64,000 bases of DNA from Symsagittifera roscoffensis (Eukaryota; Xenacoelomorpha; Acoela; Convolutidae): assembly GCF_963678635.1 (NCBI RefSeq), contig NC_087062.1, positions 45,152,395 to 45,216,394 of the forward strand, in the 5' to 3' direction. The notes under the pieces are model-generated. The model worked only from the letters and a program-made list of their open reading frames with translations. It made no database searches and was not told where the DNA came from. The position numbers and the translations under genes are program-made. This document shows, piece by piece, positions 20,959 through 34,618 of the stretch (the stretch's first letter is position 1; each line of letters begins with the position of its first letter).

Positions 20959-22536
20959 TCTGGTGCCAAAAAAGACCTAAAAAAACAAATAAGCTTAGAA
21001 CTAACAAAAAAGATTAGAATTAGACAAAACAATTTCAATGATGTTACATGACAATAATTTAATAGAAATGTCTCTACGACTCAATAGATCAGAGCCATCC
21101 TTCCGAACAATACAAAAACTACCCCGTATTGGAAGAAGACCTCGGACAAGAGACGATATACGACTCCAAAGAAACCTACCATTAAGTTTCATGGTCCTAA
21201 GGCAAAAGCCAACACAAACTTTCATATTTAGAGTTTTGATAGCAAGGAATTTAGATTTTCATTTGCAAACAAAGAATCCTTGAAGAAAAATCTTCAATGA
21301 TCATAATAGGCGCTAAACCTATTATTGTACAATAACGATTGATAAAAGACCTCTAATCGTTTCCTCCAAAACTGCAGTAAAATTGAAAAAAAAAAGATGT
21401 TTGATAAAAATTTTTTATTGAATGTAAAATTATAAAAACTAGTTAGTATTATCACAAATTGTTAATTTACATAAATCATCTTGTCATCTCCAGCTTCATC
21501 ACCTAAACATAACAGCAAATCATAAGCTACTAACATCATCCAAAACTAAACTTTTCTTTCAATTAAACTTAAAGTTTTTTCTAAAGGCCTTTTCTAAATT
21601 TTACTTCTATTTAAATTAAATTCATTTTAAATTGAACAGATCATCAAGGCTTCCCTCAGATCTCTATTTCACATTTGTCTCAATTAATTTTAAATCATTA
21701 AATTTATATCCTGACCATCAAGGCTTATCCTTGGATCAAATAGAATATTGTTGTTCTCCCCCACCCAATTAATAAAGTGTCTAACGACCTCAAACGTCGA
21801 TTCACTACCCAGACCTTTCCCAGACCCAGGACTAATCGAAATTTTTCAACCAATCTAACCATTCTAATTAGGATAAACAGTGAAGAACTTCGCTTATTCA
21901 TCCTTCACTTGATCCCCTCCTCTTAACTGACCGAGGCTAATACTTAAACTTGGTAAGTTTAAAATAGTATCTAACGAACTAATTGCGTTGTAATTATACC
22001 TGAGCCTTTTGGATCGATTTACTATTCTCCAACCCTTGAACACAATCACTACCCCTAAGTAAGATTAGGTAAGTTAACATCTTAACTTAGACTAGCCACG
22101 AGAAAGTAACAATCATTCTCCGGAATCGATTTTTACTTTTCTCTCCAACCCTGAATACAAGACCCAAGTTAGGCTAACCACAAACAATTGTAAGGACTAA
22201 CAGTTTAGGATATTAAAAATGACGAATAACAACCTCGCATTCATCATCCTAAACCTTATGTCAAACCTAATTTAGGAAAAAAAAACAAACAATCGTACTA
22301 CACAATTGTGAAATAAACAACGAAACATATAATCTTGTAATCACTCTACACAAACAAACAATAGGATATATTTGAACAAAACGACAAACAATAAAAAAGA
22401 AAAGTTATAAGTAAAAAAAGAAAAATTACACGAAAAAGATTTTCAAAGCGAAGAAACGCGTTCTCCGAATCAGATACCAGTAACTTAGATAAACTTTACA
22501 AATTAAAAGACTCCGTAAATAAAAACTATCCAGTCA
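20959..22536 (+). other. E5 long leader without clear coding
   Basis: About 1.6 kb of A- and C-rich sequence between the LTR and the first Gag-like frames. Short frames exist but show no motif. Such long leaders occur in some Ty3/gypsy elements; packaging or translation signals could lie here, but none was identified. Confidence 0.4.
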
Positions 22537-25119
22537 ATGATCAATTTTAATTTTCGGACTCAGAAACTACATCACATTCATCAATACAAGGAAAACGAAG
22601 AATTAAAAAGACATACAAAAACAAACCAGTACGTCTATACAGTTGGAATCAACCAATCAAACACATTGAACATTACGAATTACCAGTCGTCAAACACAGA
22701 AATGGACCAAAGTGAAGAAAGTCAAGACGAAAACTCTGTCCTCCCATTTCTTATCAATTCACTAACTGATGATAGAGGACAGATACAATACAAACATCAA
22801 AACAACATCAAAACTCACAGAGAGCAAATTCACTATTTACTAATGATGTATTCTCAATAATATATAGTTATTTATCTATACAAGAAAAAATTAGACACCC
22901 AAAGTTCTTCACCAGTTCAAACATCTAAACACACGACTGTAAGAAGATAAATTGCAGCTTTTTCAGAATTTTTAAATGAAATCCGTGAAAATTTATCAAG
23001 CAATCAAGCTTCTCAAAATGTTAAACAGGATTTACAAAAAACCTTAGCATGGTTTATTATTGATTTTTTTTACACAAAATATCGATTTAATTTCATCAGC
23101 AAGAAAAAATTTTAAATCCCCAAAGTATAAACGATGACACTGCTTTAGCAGAACAATCAGACTATGTTTGGGACCCCGAATGGTCTCACCCACTATTTTT
23201 CAACATACCAATAGACATCTCAAGTCAAGCAATTAACACAATTTCTATTCACAAAGATTATGTAAAAGTAATTCCATTAACAATAGATTCAACATCTTTA
23301 AGCTATAACTCATTTCTACCCGATAGAATAGGAAACAATAGCCTAAATTTAACCATTATGCAACAGGAAAATTTAAATGAAAATAAATCCAATCAGCTAG
23401 TCAAGCACCATCACATATTGTAAATGAAGAAATACTTGAAACAATAGCCAAAACAACACAACAAAGTAATTCACCAATACACCCAAGCCTTACAACGCCA
23501 AGACCCAACAATCCAACATTACCACACGTAACATTAATATCCACGGTTAAACCTTCCGTTGTTTGAAAATATTCACAAATGGATTATCAAACATATAGAT
23601 CAATGAAGAAACCATCGCAAAAACGAAAAACATTCACTAGAAATAATTTCCCGGAATACAATTATAATTATGTCAGCCGATCGCAAACAACTAAACCCTC
23701 CCGGACAAACACGCAAATCATTTATTACTACAAAAATCAAATTTTCCACAAACGTCATCAAATTCAGTAAATTTCCATGACTACCCACAATTTAAGAGTG
23801 AAAATTACCCATTTTTTCAACAAAACAGAAACAGACAGCAAAATCCTTATTACACACCTAACTATTTATCATCAGATTATGATGACTACTATCACGCAGA
23901 TATTTTTGCACCATATACACAGGAATACTGTGTACAACAACCTTGACCAAATATAGCATCTCAAAATACAGATTTTTACCCACATAACTCAGCTAGTACA
24001 AAAACTCATCAACCATTGCAAATGCAAAACCCAAATAGTACACAAGCCTATCAACCAGTACAGATACAAAACCCTGTCAGTACATATTCATATCAACCAA
24101 CACAAACGCAAAATGAAATTCCGCTACCATATTATTTACAGCAACATGAAATACAACACTTCATCAAAATTGGATACATAGACGCACAGCGCTAATACAA
24201 ACCACGCTTGATGACGCAGCTCAAAAATGGTTTTCAGTTTTACCAATTGATATAAAATCAGATTGGAAAAGATTCACACAAGAATTTTCAAAACTGTTTG
24301 ATTCTAAAAGAAACAAACAGCATCAAAGAATTTTTTGTAATGACATTCGTAGAATACCCAAAGAAACAATCAAACAATTAGCAAGAAGAATTGAAACAAT
24401 CGTTTGAAAAGCATATTCACTAAACACTCATGATTACAAAAATACAAAAATGACAGAAATTTTAATGATGACTCTAACACCCCAATTAATAAAATAGCAA
24501 TTAAAAAGAGAGCATCACATCCCTCCTCATTTCGAGAACCAGATTGAGATTTTAGGAAACTAGTTGATAAATTAGAGCAAGGTGCAATTACTATGAAACT
24601 CGAAGAAACAGAGAATCTTAAAGTACAATACGTTAATATAATCCAAACAAATACTACACAAATTAAAAACACTCACAATTCAGACGTAGATTTTTCCAAA
24701 AAAATCACTGTCATTTTGAACATATACGAGAAAAACCCAAATTTTAAAGGTAAACCATCTTTCAAAAAATGGTGTAACTATTGCCGAAAATACCGACACA
24801 GTATTGCCGAATGTCGACAAAACAGAAAGATAACTAAAATAAACCACAAAAGTACAAAAAAACAAACAAATCATTTTATCAATACATGAATAAAGACCAA
24901 AATTTATCAAATAAAAACATTCATAGTAATAATAGTTCTGAAAAACCACTTCCAAATAATTCAAATTATTCGAGAAACCAATCACCTTATAATGCTAATT
25001 ATAGAGGCAGATCGCCAGAACAAAGAAACTCAAGTAATTTCTCAAAAAATAGATATAGTCGATCAAATAGTCAAAACAATCAGTATCGAAACAACTATTC
25101 TCGATCAAATTCAAACTAA
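22537..25119 (+). pseudogene. E5 Gag region (broken)
   Basis: Fragments in changing frames. A capsid-like block lies near 24240-24530 (DWKRFTQEFSKLF, then an Arg-rich helix). One CCHC knuckle, CNYCRKYRHSIAEC, lies near 24776. An Asn/Ser/Arg-rich tail (24886-25119) follows and would bind nucleic acid by composition. Stops and frame changes interrupt every few hundred bases, so the start of Gag is uncertain. Confidence 0.65.
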
Positions 25120-25669
25120 CCAGAATATTCGTTGATACCTGTTCTCACTCAAACTCTAGAAACAGACACTATTCAAATGATAGACCACGAAACTCATCAT
25201 ACAATAGAAACAGGAATTATTCCAACAATAGGAATAGAAGCTACTCAAATAGTCGAAATCAGCGATATCAAAACAACAGATCAAGAAAAAATTCAAACAA
25301 CAGATCAAATTATCAAAGACCTAACTACAACTTTTATCAAAATAGATCACGAGATAACTCGCAAATTAGAAAATCAAGGTAACATGATTAAAGTAGAAAA
25401 TGACTATGAACCTGTTATATGTGAACAACCTTTTCATTCACATATCTATTGCAAATTCTTCTAGATTATTACAATAGACCTACAAGTAATGAGATACCAA
25501 TAGTACAAAAAGTAAACGAAATCAACACAATAACCAAAACTGAAAAAGATCAAATACCCTGTTCAAGTACATGTCATTTTTATCAGAACGTGCAAAAAGA
25601 AACAAGAAAAGAAAAAATTTGGACAATTCCATTTCTTTTAGAAAGCCAAAAAGTAAAGAAATTCAACCA

Positions 25670-26030
25670 CCAGACATTGAAATAGATTTTTTAATCGACT
25701 CAGGAGCAGAATCAAATTTTATTAACGTTCCCAAATTCTATATCTAAAATTAAAACCCTTGATAACAACCAGTACACAAGCAACAGCACAAGGCTCAGCA
25801 TTAGCAAACTACGGAAAAATCCAACTTTTGCTTGTTCTCACCAAAACAATGGAACAAAGTAAACTCTTAAACAAACCAATTAAACAAACATTCCACATCG
25901 CGGATATATAACGAAACATTATTGGAATACCATTTATAACTAAATATATACCAACGATAAATATTTTAAATAGTACAATTCATATAAAGGATAAATACAC
26001 AAGAAATAAAAACACAGCTATAACATTTTT
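25670..26030 (+). pseudogene. E5 protease remnant
   Basis: The phrase FLIDSGAESNFIN near 25690 carries the D-S-G of a retropepsin. A later block near 25900 (NIIGIPF) fits the second conserved segment. Frames are broken on both sides. Position between the Gag tail and RT supports the call. Confidence 0.65.
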
Positions 26031-26559
26031 TCAATGAATAAACAAACAACCACCATTTTTCTCTAAATTTTACCCCATATACAATCAAGAACGGAAATTC
26101 TTGAAACCACTATCAGGAACAGTATATAATTTCTCTTTCAAACAAGCTCACCAATATGATAAAGAATAAAATAAACAACACCTCTTTATGTCTGACCTTG
26201 AATTTAGGCCAATTCATAAATTTTTTCGAGTAACAATCTCATCCATAAAATACATGAAAGATTCAAACTCTGATATTTTTTCTCTACATGTATACAACAA
26301 TTCACCGTACCAAATAACATTACTTTTAGGACTCTTAGGATATTGTGAAATAAAGGCTACAACTTCTCCCACAAAAGAAGTAGCATATAGAGCCAATAAC
26401 TTATTACAACTATTACATATATGTCAATCAACAATTCTTGACGAAGAATTATCAACAATTAATATAATAAGCAATGAGAAAAAAAAAACAGACTATGTCA
26501 CAAAAACACGTTTTTTTAAACCAACATTTAAAATATCCCATTAAACAGTAGAACAACAG

Positions 26560-28145
26560 AAATTCCTGACAATGTTCAATTTTCAACACTCTCAGATAAC
26601 TCAGAATGAATTTGAAAAGTTAGCCGATTTACTATTAAAATACCCAACAGTTTATGCTTCATCTAAATTTGACGTTGGAAAAGTAAGTTCGCCATTACAT
26701 CTACCTTAGAAATCTGACGCAGTTTTCAAAAAACAAAGAGCAAGTAAAGTACCAATTCACCTACATGATTAAGTCAATAGATTACTTGACATTTTAGAAC
26801 AATATGAAGTCATATCTCCAGTAAATAAAGAAGAACAACCAAAAGGAAACACCTTTATCAACCCAGTTATCATCCTAGCTAAAGGAGAACTACTAAAATT
26901 AGTTCTAGACGCTAGATATCTCAATTCACTCATTGATGAATCTAAATGTAATTGGCCTACTGAACCCATTTAAGTAATTCTAAATAAATTCGAAAATAAA
27001 TGGTGAATGTTTCACAACCGCAGATATGAATAGTGCAATTAATCAAATGCCATTAAGCGAACAATCACGACAATTGACACAGTTTGTAATTGGAAATCAA
27101 CAATACGAATTCAATAGATGATTCTATGAACATCCATAGGACCAGCAGCTTTTTCAGCATTTATGAGTAAAATTTTTGGACCACTTATTCTCAAGAAAAA
27201 TGCAATAACATACTTAGGCGATGTTTTCATGCAATCTCAACCCAAAGATGAAATGTTTACAGTTTTAGAACAGTACCATCAAATACTAAAAAAAGAAAAC
27301 ATGGAAGCAGCCCCGGACAAATCACATTTTTTCTTAAAACGTGTAAAATCTCTTGGACACATTATCAAGAAAAACACTATAACTCCATTAAAATCACGCA
27401 TAGATGCAATTCAAAAATTCCAGCCATCCCCAAACAAACAGAAAATCCAAGAATTCCTTGAAATGTTAATTTTTTAAAGTAAATATGAATATAAAATGCA
27501 ATTATATTCAAGATCATTCTATAACATTCTTAGACAACAAAACAACTTTGAATGGACAACAGGACACCAAACAAGATTTGAAGAAATCAAACAACTTCTC
27601 ACAGAACAAAAATCAAATGTAATTCCAGATCCTAATCAGCCATTTTATGCAATGTGCCATGCTTCGAATTTTGGCATCGGCGCAGCATTGTTACAATAAC
27701 ACAATGGAACGATTAAAATGAATCTCATATCAGCAAATTCTCGCTTATTCACACAAGCCGAACTACGATTCTCTACCCTTATGAGTGAATGCACAGTTAT
27801 AATATATGCTCTTACAGAAAATGAATTTTTGATATTTGGATCAAAACATCCAGCAGTTTTATTCACAGATCACAACTTATTATATTTCTTTTTACTCAAA
27901 AAACATATCCAAACCATAGAGTTTATAGATTTCAATTAATTCTAATGAAATTTCCAAACTTACATATATTCTGGACAGCAGGCAAAAACCTTGCATTACC
28001 AGATACTCTAAGTAGAAATACACCACCTGAACTACTTACACGAAAAACTACCGTTGAAATACCACAAAACATTAAATTCTCTCTCGCAAAAGATGAAACC
28101 TCGCCACGATTAGAATGTAAATATGCAAAAAAAAAATGGTCATAG
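26560..28145 (+). pseudogene. E5 reverse transcriptase-RNase H (broken)
   Basis: RT blocks: INPVIILAKGELLKLVLDARYLNS near 26855-26930 (split here only as landmarks), ITADMN-type block near 27020, SIGPAAFSAFM near 27135, and the catalytic block, where LGDVF at 27217 stands in place of YxDD (one Asp lost). RNase H follows with CHASNFGIGAALLQ (27655), where the first catalytic Asp is His, then a stop (TAA for a Gln) and FTDHNLLYF. A tether-like LPDTLSRN block near 27995 ends it. Inactive. Confidence 0.8.
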
Positions 28146-28699
28146 ACTAATCACAAATAAACAATCTACAAAGTTTTCCAGTTTATTTAGATTGTCAAAA
28201 TAACCACTATGAAGTTGATTTACTAGGTACATATTTAAGCCAATTCCTTATTCACATTGCATCAAAAATAATACTCAACAAAAACGAATTAAACAGCAAC
28301 CACAAAAAAATGATAATTTTCCTTTGATAGAAAAAGAAAGTTTAACTGATACCAAAAATTTATCAGGACCATCACCAAATGATTCAAAATATACAAAAAT
28401 TCAAGTTTTTAATCTTCATGACCCACTTGACACGATACCCCTAGCAAAACAGGAAGTAGAAAAAAAATTTTCTACCAACAACAGAAAAAGTTACACTAGA
28501 ATTATTACAAAAATACCAAAATTTTGACCCTGTTATTAGACAACTCAAATCATGGCACAAATATAAAACAAAGCCAGCAAAAGCTGATGCAACAATATTA
28601 GGAAACAAAACACTCCTCCGATTCTTTAGAAAATTTAATAATACTACTATAATTGAAAACACAGATCTTTCAGAATATCAAACACCTGATTTTAAAGTA

Positions 28700-29880
28700 C
28701 CTTGTCTCCCTTTAAGTATGATGTTAATAGCATTCAATACATCATATACACTGAATAATAAAAGACACTCAGGATCAGAAAAGACATACTCAAACTTTAC
28801 ACAAAATTTTTACTTTCCAAATGCTCCAATTTGAATAAAAGTATTATGCAATGATTGTATAATCTGTCAATTGAACAAACCTTATCCAAATCAATTGCAA
28901 ATAGCACAAAAACAAGATTTTAAAGGACAAAGTTTTTATTTTAACCATAGAATTTCATTTGACACTAAAGGACCAATTTCACCATCCTCTGAAGGAAGTT
29001 CTTATTTTATGGTAATTGTTGATGCATTTACACACTACGTAGCACTCAACCCAGTACGATACTGTAATGCTTATTATGCTTACACAACACTTTACGAACA
29101 CTGGATAGCTAAATTCGGATTACCCGAAATACTAGTCACAGACAACGGCACTGAATTCATTAATAACGAAATTATCACACTATGTCATTTATATAATATC
29201 TCATGCACCTTGGACAAACGGATTAGTTGAAGGTATGAACCGTTCATTACAATAATATCTTAGATATATCGTTAACGGAAATGATACACGATATACCGAA
29301 TGGTCGGCAGATGTAAAATTATTCCCTTTATCTTATAATTCAGAAATCACAACAACATTAGGAATGTCACCATATGAAATAGTATTTATTCAAAAACCAC
29401 GAAAACCAATTATGTTCACAGCAAATGCTCACAAAAACGCATAAGGTTATTGTCAATCGTAAAAGACTCAATATGTTACAATCTACCATTACAGACACAT
29501 GATAAAGATCACTTTCATCATCCACAAGTTTTGAAATTAGCTTCATGCACACATACCGAATGGAGTTTAAACAGAGATAAAAAACACAATGAATATACCA
29601 AAAAAGTAGAAAAAAGAAATTGTTAGAAAACAAAAAAAAGTAACCAAATTGATTCACGCTTTACACCAGCAACAGATTTAAAGATCGAAACATTTATTTT
29701 AATTCCAAACTTCACTACACAAAAAAGAATCTCGAAAAAATTACAACCACTCCAAAAAGGACCATATCAATTAATTAATAAACCCACTGAAGTACCATAC
29801 AAACTTACTGACTCCAGTAAAAAAGAAATTGTTCAACATCGCAACAGTCTTTTACCTTATTATCCAAAAGAATATGCACT
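28700..29880 (+). pseudogene. E5 integrase (broken)
   Basis: A zinc-domain C-x2-C (CNDCIIC) lies near 28852. The core has SFDTKGPI (first Asp) and VTDNGTEF (second Asp) in the open frame 28871-29230, then a frame change, with Glu kept in GLVEGMNRSL near 29230. A C-terminal region to about 29880 holds a GPYQLI block near 29760, a GPY/F-type module. At least two stops and two frame changes are present. Confidence 0.8.
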
Positions 29881-29921
29881 TCGTGAATTAACTCAAATAT
29901 ATTCTTTCACAGTTTTGAAAA

Positions 29922-31044
29922 TTGTTCAAAACAATCCAGAAACTGAACAAAATCAAAACATCGATAAAAACAAGAATCAAAAACCAATCCAACAAAAAGT
30001 GTAGCCCCCCAAACATCTCATACACCAGAAACAACCATACCTCAAAAAGAAAGAAAAAAATAAAAAAAATAACAGAAACGATTTTCTCACAGGATCAGAA
30101 AGAGAAATCTGAACATAGAGAATCATCACGACTTAGAAGTCAGCCACGAAAAAATTATAAAACATTCCTTCCACAATCTAAAACATTCAAGAAAGTTGAA
30201 TTTGAAAAACAACTTCAATTTTAATCAATATTTCCAATTTTTAATCATTTTGAGTTTTTCGTAATAACTTGCTGAAAACACATTTGAACAATACTAGTTT
30301 GAAATCAGCCAATATAAATCACTATAATTCATCACCTTATTGACACCAACACGACTTTATTAGCCGATAGATATTAATCCCCAGGCATAACTATAACAAT
30401 AACTTCAAGACCTCCAGGTCAAAAATAAGCAACCTGCTAAAGATTGACAACTTAAATAAACACTATTTCAATAATACAACCCTCATCTATCAAGTAATAC
30501 AAAGATCAACAATGTTTTCCCAACTCAGACCTCAAAAACTCCCCAACCAAAAATAGTAAATTAGCCTAAGGAGCAAAAAAACACCTGATCATTTAGCCTA
30601 AAGTACAAATATTTCCTGGATGCCCCCAATTATCCAAAAAATAAAAACAAAACCAAGAAGACCTCTCGAGCATCATAAAATAACCCCTCAACAACATTTG
30701 ACAAAACCCAACCCACATGTCAAAAAGTCAATAAATAATCCGACCACACTTCAAATTAGCCCCAAAAACTTAAAAAAGATTCGTCGAAACGAATCATTTC
30801 TTAAATGCTTCTTTCCGCGACAGTCAATAACTTTAAACAGATATTTTTGAACCTTATCATAAAATTTTCTAATGTTCTTATTTTTTTGTAAAATATTTTT
30901 AGCTGAAACTTTTAAATCATTAATAATTCTTTTAATAATTTCTTGCAACCTTTTTTAATTTTTTGTTCCCTCTTCAAAATATTTTTCCAACTTTCCAAAA
31001 TCCTTGATAACCTCCACAGGTACGATAATTTCAAGTCTATTTAA
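29922..31044 (+). other. E5 region downstream of integrase
   Basis: Lys-rich open stretch at 29922-30224 that continues the pol C-terminus, then about 800 bases with no convincing coding sequence. Confidence 0.4.
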
Positions 31045-31233
31045 ATGTTTCGAACCATCTTCAGTAGAACTGATATTTTTCTACTATTCATAATTTTTCT
31101 CACATTTTTAACATCCCTTATAATGACAATGTGCAAAGGTATAAAAAAGGCAGTCATCACTTTCGCTTTAGCAACCATCCTTTTAATTTTTTGCATTGAA
31201 GAATACTATAGTAAACAAAAATTTTCTTTATAA
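31045..31233 (+). CDS. E5 small ORF with two predicted membrane helices
   Basis: A 62-codon ORF from ATG 31045 has two hydrophobic segments (about residues 11-29 and 38-50) separated by a Lys-containing loop, so a small integral membrane protein is possible. It lies after integrase, where envelope or accessory genes occur. No homology is recognised. In a heavily decayed element an intact short frame may be accidental. Confidence 0.35.
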   Translation: MFRTIFSRTDIFLLFIIFLTFLTSLIMTMCKGIKKAVITFALATILLIFCIEEYYSKQKFSL

Positions 31234-31787
31234 AAAAATGAAAACCCAAACATTTATTCAAAATTGCTAATCAACCACCACCACAACAGTCCCCACCAAC
31301 AACCTCCCAAGAAAACCCAATAACACCAACAACTACCCCTAACCCCCAATCATCAACCCGCATTTCTTTTCAAGACAATCCATACACATTTGAAGAAAGA
31401 TACGCACGATTATCTGAACCATTAGAAACAGTTGTTCGCCAAGCACCTTTGAGCAAACCACAATAAGAACCGACATATAATCTATATCCCACTCTACAAC
31501 AATATCTTAATAGAGTAAGACATATTAGTCAAAACCAAAATACACTTGAAATAAATAGACAAATCATACATCCAAGACAAAACAAAAATTTTCAAACCCC
31601 AGAGTTCATTTTAATATACCTCAATCACCGACATCAACACCCTCAGACTATTCTAGTAGCACATTACCAGAAACTCCTCCACTTGCTTCACAACAAAGCA
31701 CTTCAAAAATTCCATCAGATTATTTAGGTTCAACTCCCACATCAGAACAAATTCGAGAAAATCTTTTTAACCCCCAGCATCCACTGA

Positions 31788-32453
31788 ATGCGTACCATAT
31801 TGCGGCACCTCGAGATAACATTCACGGCACCTCGAGATAACGAATACTCAATCGATTATTATAATCACAATATCATCAGACCTAACCAAGATCAATTTCT
31901 TGACGACTATCAATTCGCTAACCCACAATTAACCGAAAAATTCTTTTTTAAAACCCCTTATTTATTCACACTTAGCATACTAGACAAAAAACACGATCAA
32001 ATTATTTCAGAAGCACTATCTGACATCCAAGCTTACGAATCATTTTATGACAAATTTGAAACTTTTTCACTAACCTTTCATTTCCTTACACCCAAAGAAC
32101 CTGATTTGCACTGTTCACACGACATCATGTTAAGAACTAAACAGACACACACCTACACTTATCATCGATTCATACAAAATCATTTCAACTTACACAAATC
32201 ATCACAACAACCCCATCATCGATTTCAATTCATTAACTCCAAATACACATCATTGTTTTTTCTTAATTTCACATATTGTATTAAAAATACCAACCTTCAA
32301 GGCATCCTTCGTAATTATGACCCCATCACGCAAATGTATATATTCTGTCCCCTCACTAAAACCTTCAAAGTAGAAGAATCCCGACCACTCATTGTCCCGC
32401 ATGAATACATTCAATCGATAGAAATACCAATTAGAATTTATCCACAACACTAA
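31788..32453 (+). CDS. E5 3' ORF of unknown function (221 residues)
   Basis: The longest intact frame in E5, starting at an ATG (31788). The product is rich in His, Phe, Tyr, Asn and Gln, has no membrane segment or zinc motif, and resembles nothing I recognise. Near its start a 22-bp unit (core cggcacctcgagataac, 31803-31819 and 31825-31841) is tandemly repeated. Its survival while gag and pol decayed is notable, but the low-complexity AT-rich composition makes chance openness possible. Confidence 0.4.
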   Translation: MRTILRHLEITFTAPRDNEYSIDYYNHNIIRPNQDQFLDDYQFANPQLTEKFFFKTPYLFTLSILDKKHDQIISEALSDIQAYESFYDKFETFSLTFHFLTPKEPDLHCSHDIMLRTKQTHTYTYHRFIQNHFNLHKSSQQPHHRFQFINSKYTSLFFLNFTYCIKNTNLQGILRNYDPITQMYIFCPLTKTFKVEESRPLIVPHEYIQSIEIPIRIYPQH

Positions 32454-34246
32454 TTACAATCACAAACTTTACAATCTAATCCAAAACACACCTTATGAAT
32501 TTTACATTGGCACTGACAAACTAAAAATCATAAAGGAACTCCAATCGCTTTGGCGACTGCTTCAGACTAAAAGTATCATTCGCATTTTAGCAACTACCGC
32601 ATACCACATCTGATGTCATTCACGATGTTTACCCTCATGGCTTCTTTCCTGACGACTAGGTGAATATGAATTGAATAATTCAAAACTAACTAATTTAAAA
32701 TACAACTAACCATTCTTTATAAAATGTTTTTTTTCTTTAGCGTTCAAATCACGATCATCTACAAACTAGAAAAAACAAATAAAAATACAGAACTCTTTTA
32801 CAAATTATAAATTTTTCTTAAAAAACCGCACTGAATGATGCAGTAAAATTGCTTCCTCTCAGTAGTAAATTAATCTATAAATTATTTTCCCCAATGTAGT
32901 AAATTTAAATACAATGAAAATCAATTAATAATTCAAAAAGCAGTAAAATTCAACATTTAAGTAATAAATTTTTCCAAGAAGAGAGCAGTACTAACCTTTT
33001 ATATCACTTCTTTATATTCACTCGCACAAGAATTCTATCCAAACTCGCACAGCTCGCCCACGACCAGTTGTTTTAAATAATGAATTCAAATTTTAACTTT
33101 CACTTACAACAACTCAAACATGCGATAACAAGTTTTCAAATTTCTCTTAACCCGGTTTGAAAGGAATTATAAAATAACCCAAACTAACCAACGCAGCTTA
33201 CTAAACACCGTAAACCACAAACTAACAGCATGACTAAGAGAAGAAAACCCACGGTACCAAAACCGGATTAAACCAGCTTAAGAACTGGATTGTTTTTTCT
33301 TTTGAAGACTATTGACAAGTCTAAAAAAAGTAAAACACCAAAAAGTCGCAAGACAAACCCAAACCAAACAATTTGATTTTTAAGAAAAGGACACAACCAA
33401 ATCAACAAAAGGAAAAAACCAGTAACAATATAACATAAAATCTTAACACAAAACAGGACCCCATAAAAAACCAGCATGTAATCATACCCTCACTCTTGGC
33501 CTAACCCACCAGAAGAGGACGTCCTGAGCATGCTTAATAGCCGGCCTAACCCACCGTGATAGAAACACGCTTTGTGACCCACTCCCTATTTTTGACAAGA
33601 AGTACTCAAGGGTGAGTAACTCTTAAAAATAACAGAACTAAAATTAAAAGCTTTTGCGATAACAACTAAAAGAAACCATAGCTAAAAAACCGAAATAACA
33701 AAAATTTTATAAAATGTAAATCATATAATGCAGTATATAGATCATACACGACCACAAAGACGAGCATCAAGAAACTAGACGACCCCCTCACATTCAATCT
33801 ACAGAATGGCTTAACATAACCGATATGCCGATCACAATCACAACTCAAAGGGATTTGAAGTACGACTTGACTTCGCAGAAAAGTACTTCAATGAATCAGA
33901 CCAATGACCGCCTCGATGTTCAAGTATACGTACAGATCCGAGTTACAAGGCATTCCCTCCAAACTCAATCGTCACGCCATTTTCCAGATAAGAACGAAAC
34001 ACAGTCAGTTCTCCGCCGAAGCAGAACGAACAATCATAACAAACCAGTTCAAAATCAGATTGATTTCGTTGGCAGTCACAGTAATTGTTGAATGACAAAA
34101 CTCATATCGACGAATCTAGCCTCCTGGAGCTTCCTTCTTCAAGAACGGAACAAGAAATGATGCTCGCCAAATACCAACGATCATCATCCATCATCCATTA
34201 CGGATAGAAGACGAAAGATTCAAAAACTCTGTAAACCCCGGATGGG
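32454..34246 (+). other. E5 3' non-coding region
   Basis: AT-rich, no gene supported. The phrase ggcctaacccacc occurs twice (about 33499 and 33543). A G-rich stretch (ccccggatggg) immediately precedes the 3' LTR and may be the remnant of the polypurine tract. Confidence 0.4.
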
Positions 34247-34618
34247 TGGAACCAGATCTAAACTACAATTTATTATTGGTTATAAATTAGATATTTTATC
34301 TCTATAAAATATTTAATACTAAATAATCATACTCCATCAAACTAACAACCCATTTATTTGTAAATGCTGAAATTACTCGTAATTTCAGCACCAGAGAGTT
34401 TTGAATTTAACTTAGAACTTAGTTGCCTCTCTCAGAGACCTCGCAATAAACCAGTATACTCTAGATCTATTGAGACTAATTGAGACTAGCAGATATAAGA
34501 GTAAGATTAAGATCGGTATTTGACTAAGAAGTTCCGGCCGAAAGTAAGATAGCGTGACGAGCAGACGGTGTACCCTATCTGAAATTACTCTATGAGTTAG
34601 ACCTAAGAACACAACTCA
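34247..34618 (+). repeat. E5 3' LTR (372 bp)
   Basis: Matches 20573-20958 with scattered substitutions and several short deletions. It ends 56 bases before the first codon of the P450 pseudogene, so E5 inserted in that gene's proximal upstream region. Confidence 0.9.

Larger units (their letters stand above)
20573..34618 (+). mobile_element. E5: 14-kb decayed Ty3/gypsy-like LTR element
   Basis: Two LTRs (20573-20958 and 34247-34618) bound about 13.3 kb of very AT-rich sequence with recognisable Gag zinc knuckle, protease, RT, RNase H and integrase blocks, all broken by stops and frameshifts. Many breaks look like C-to-T changes in CAA or CAG codons. Two open frames of unknown function lie beyond integrase. 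No target duplication is evident: flanks tttaa and acgca do not match. The LTRs differ by substitutions and several indels. It is a different lineage from E1-E3. Confidence 0.9.

Noticed and set aside
29922-33500. Retroviral-type envelope in E5
   Set aside because: No signal peptide, furin-like site or long ectodomain with Cys pairs; only a small two-helix ORF.
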